A stretch of DNA of 28,812 bases from positions 1 to 28,812 of the IMG/VR virus record IMGVR_UViG_3300011114_000567; one strand, 5' to 3'. The position numbers were made by a program, and so were the translations under genes. Positions 28,793-28,812 of the stretch are shown in pieces. The stretch comes from a virus. Position 1 is the stretch's first letter. Each line of letters starts with the position of its first letter. The notes under the pieces are model-generated. The model saw only the letters and a program-made list of their open reading frames with translations, was not told the DNA's origin and ran no database searches.

Positions 28793-28812
28793 CTCTTATT
28801 TATAATCATTAT
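28686..28812. repeat. Terminal direct repeat (circular-assembly overlap, right copy)
   Basis: Identical to bases 1-127. It covers the last 35 codons of the 74-aa gene and 20 bases beyond. See the left copy for reasoning. Confidence 0.93.

Overview
The window is a complete small double-stranded DNA tailed-phage genome. Its first 127 bases are repeated exactly at its end (1-127 = 28686-28812), so it is a circular assembly of 28,685 bp opened at an arbitrary point, not a virus with 127-bp terminal repeats. The host is almost certainly a member of the Bacteroidota. The DNA is AT-rich, starts lack Shine-Dalgarno sites and are preceded by A-rich leaders, and promoter-like sites resemble the Bacteroidota form (TTTG, about 19 bp, TAnnTTTG). 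Many proteins also look like Bacteroidota phage families. A tape-measure gene with tail-tube-like genes and no sheath points to a siphovirus. No integrase, excision system or CI-type repressor was found, so a virulent lifestyle is likely.

Layout. (1) 196-4212: small early genes and a recombination module (Rad52-like annealing protein, YqaJ/lambda-type exonuclease, DGQHR protein, OB-fold-like protein, NinG), then two small membrane proteins. (2) 4213-6070: replication module. A promoter reads into a structured leader with interlocked stems, followed by a DUF4373 replication initiator that carries two 11-bp-period iteron arrays and a purine/AT-rich stretch (probable origin). A DnaC-like helicase loader and a small HTH protein follow. 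(3) 6110-9273: ParB-like protein, PAPS-reductase-like protein, small and large terminase. (4) 9328-19057: tail module with a probable -1 frameshifted tail-assembly chaperone, a collagen-like fibre, minor tail proteins and tape measure. (5) 19166-19598: the only reverse-strand genes, a small unknown protein and a ribbon-helix-helix regulator. (6) 19661-25064: head module in unusual order (protease-scaffold, capsid, tube-like protein, portal, connector). (7) 25064-26473: small basic and membrane proteins, holin candidate, amidase endolysin, terminator. (8) 26615-28792: accessory region with small unknown genes, an attC-like imperfect inverted repeat, a DNA adenine methylase flanked by a short inverted repeat, and a conserved-looking small phage protein.

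How it works together. The phage brings its own origin-binding protein and helicase loader but no polymerase or helicase, so host replisome parts are presumably loaded at the origin inside the initiator gene. The recombination genes could process and concatenate DNA for packaging. The methylase and possibly the ParB/PAPS-reductase pair may modify phage DNA. Lysis uses an amidase plus small membrane proteins. The most interesting part is 4213-4812: promoter, pseudoknot-capable leader, a 36-codon leader ORF whose stop overlaps the initiator start, and iterons within the initiator. The arrangement resembles plasmid copy-control leaders and lambdoid origins.
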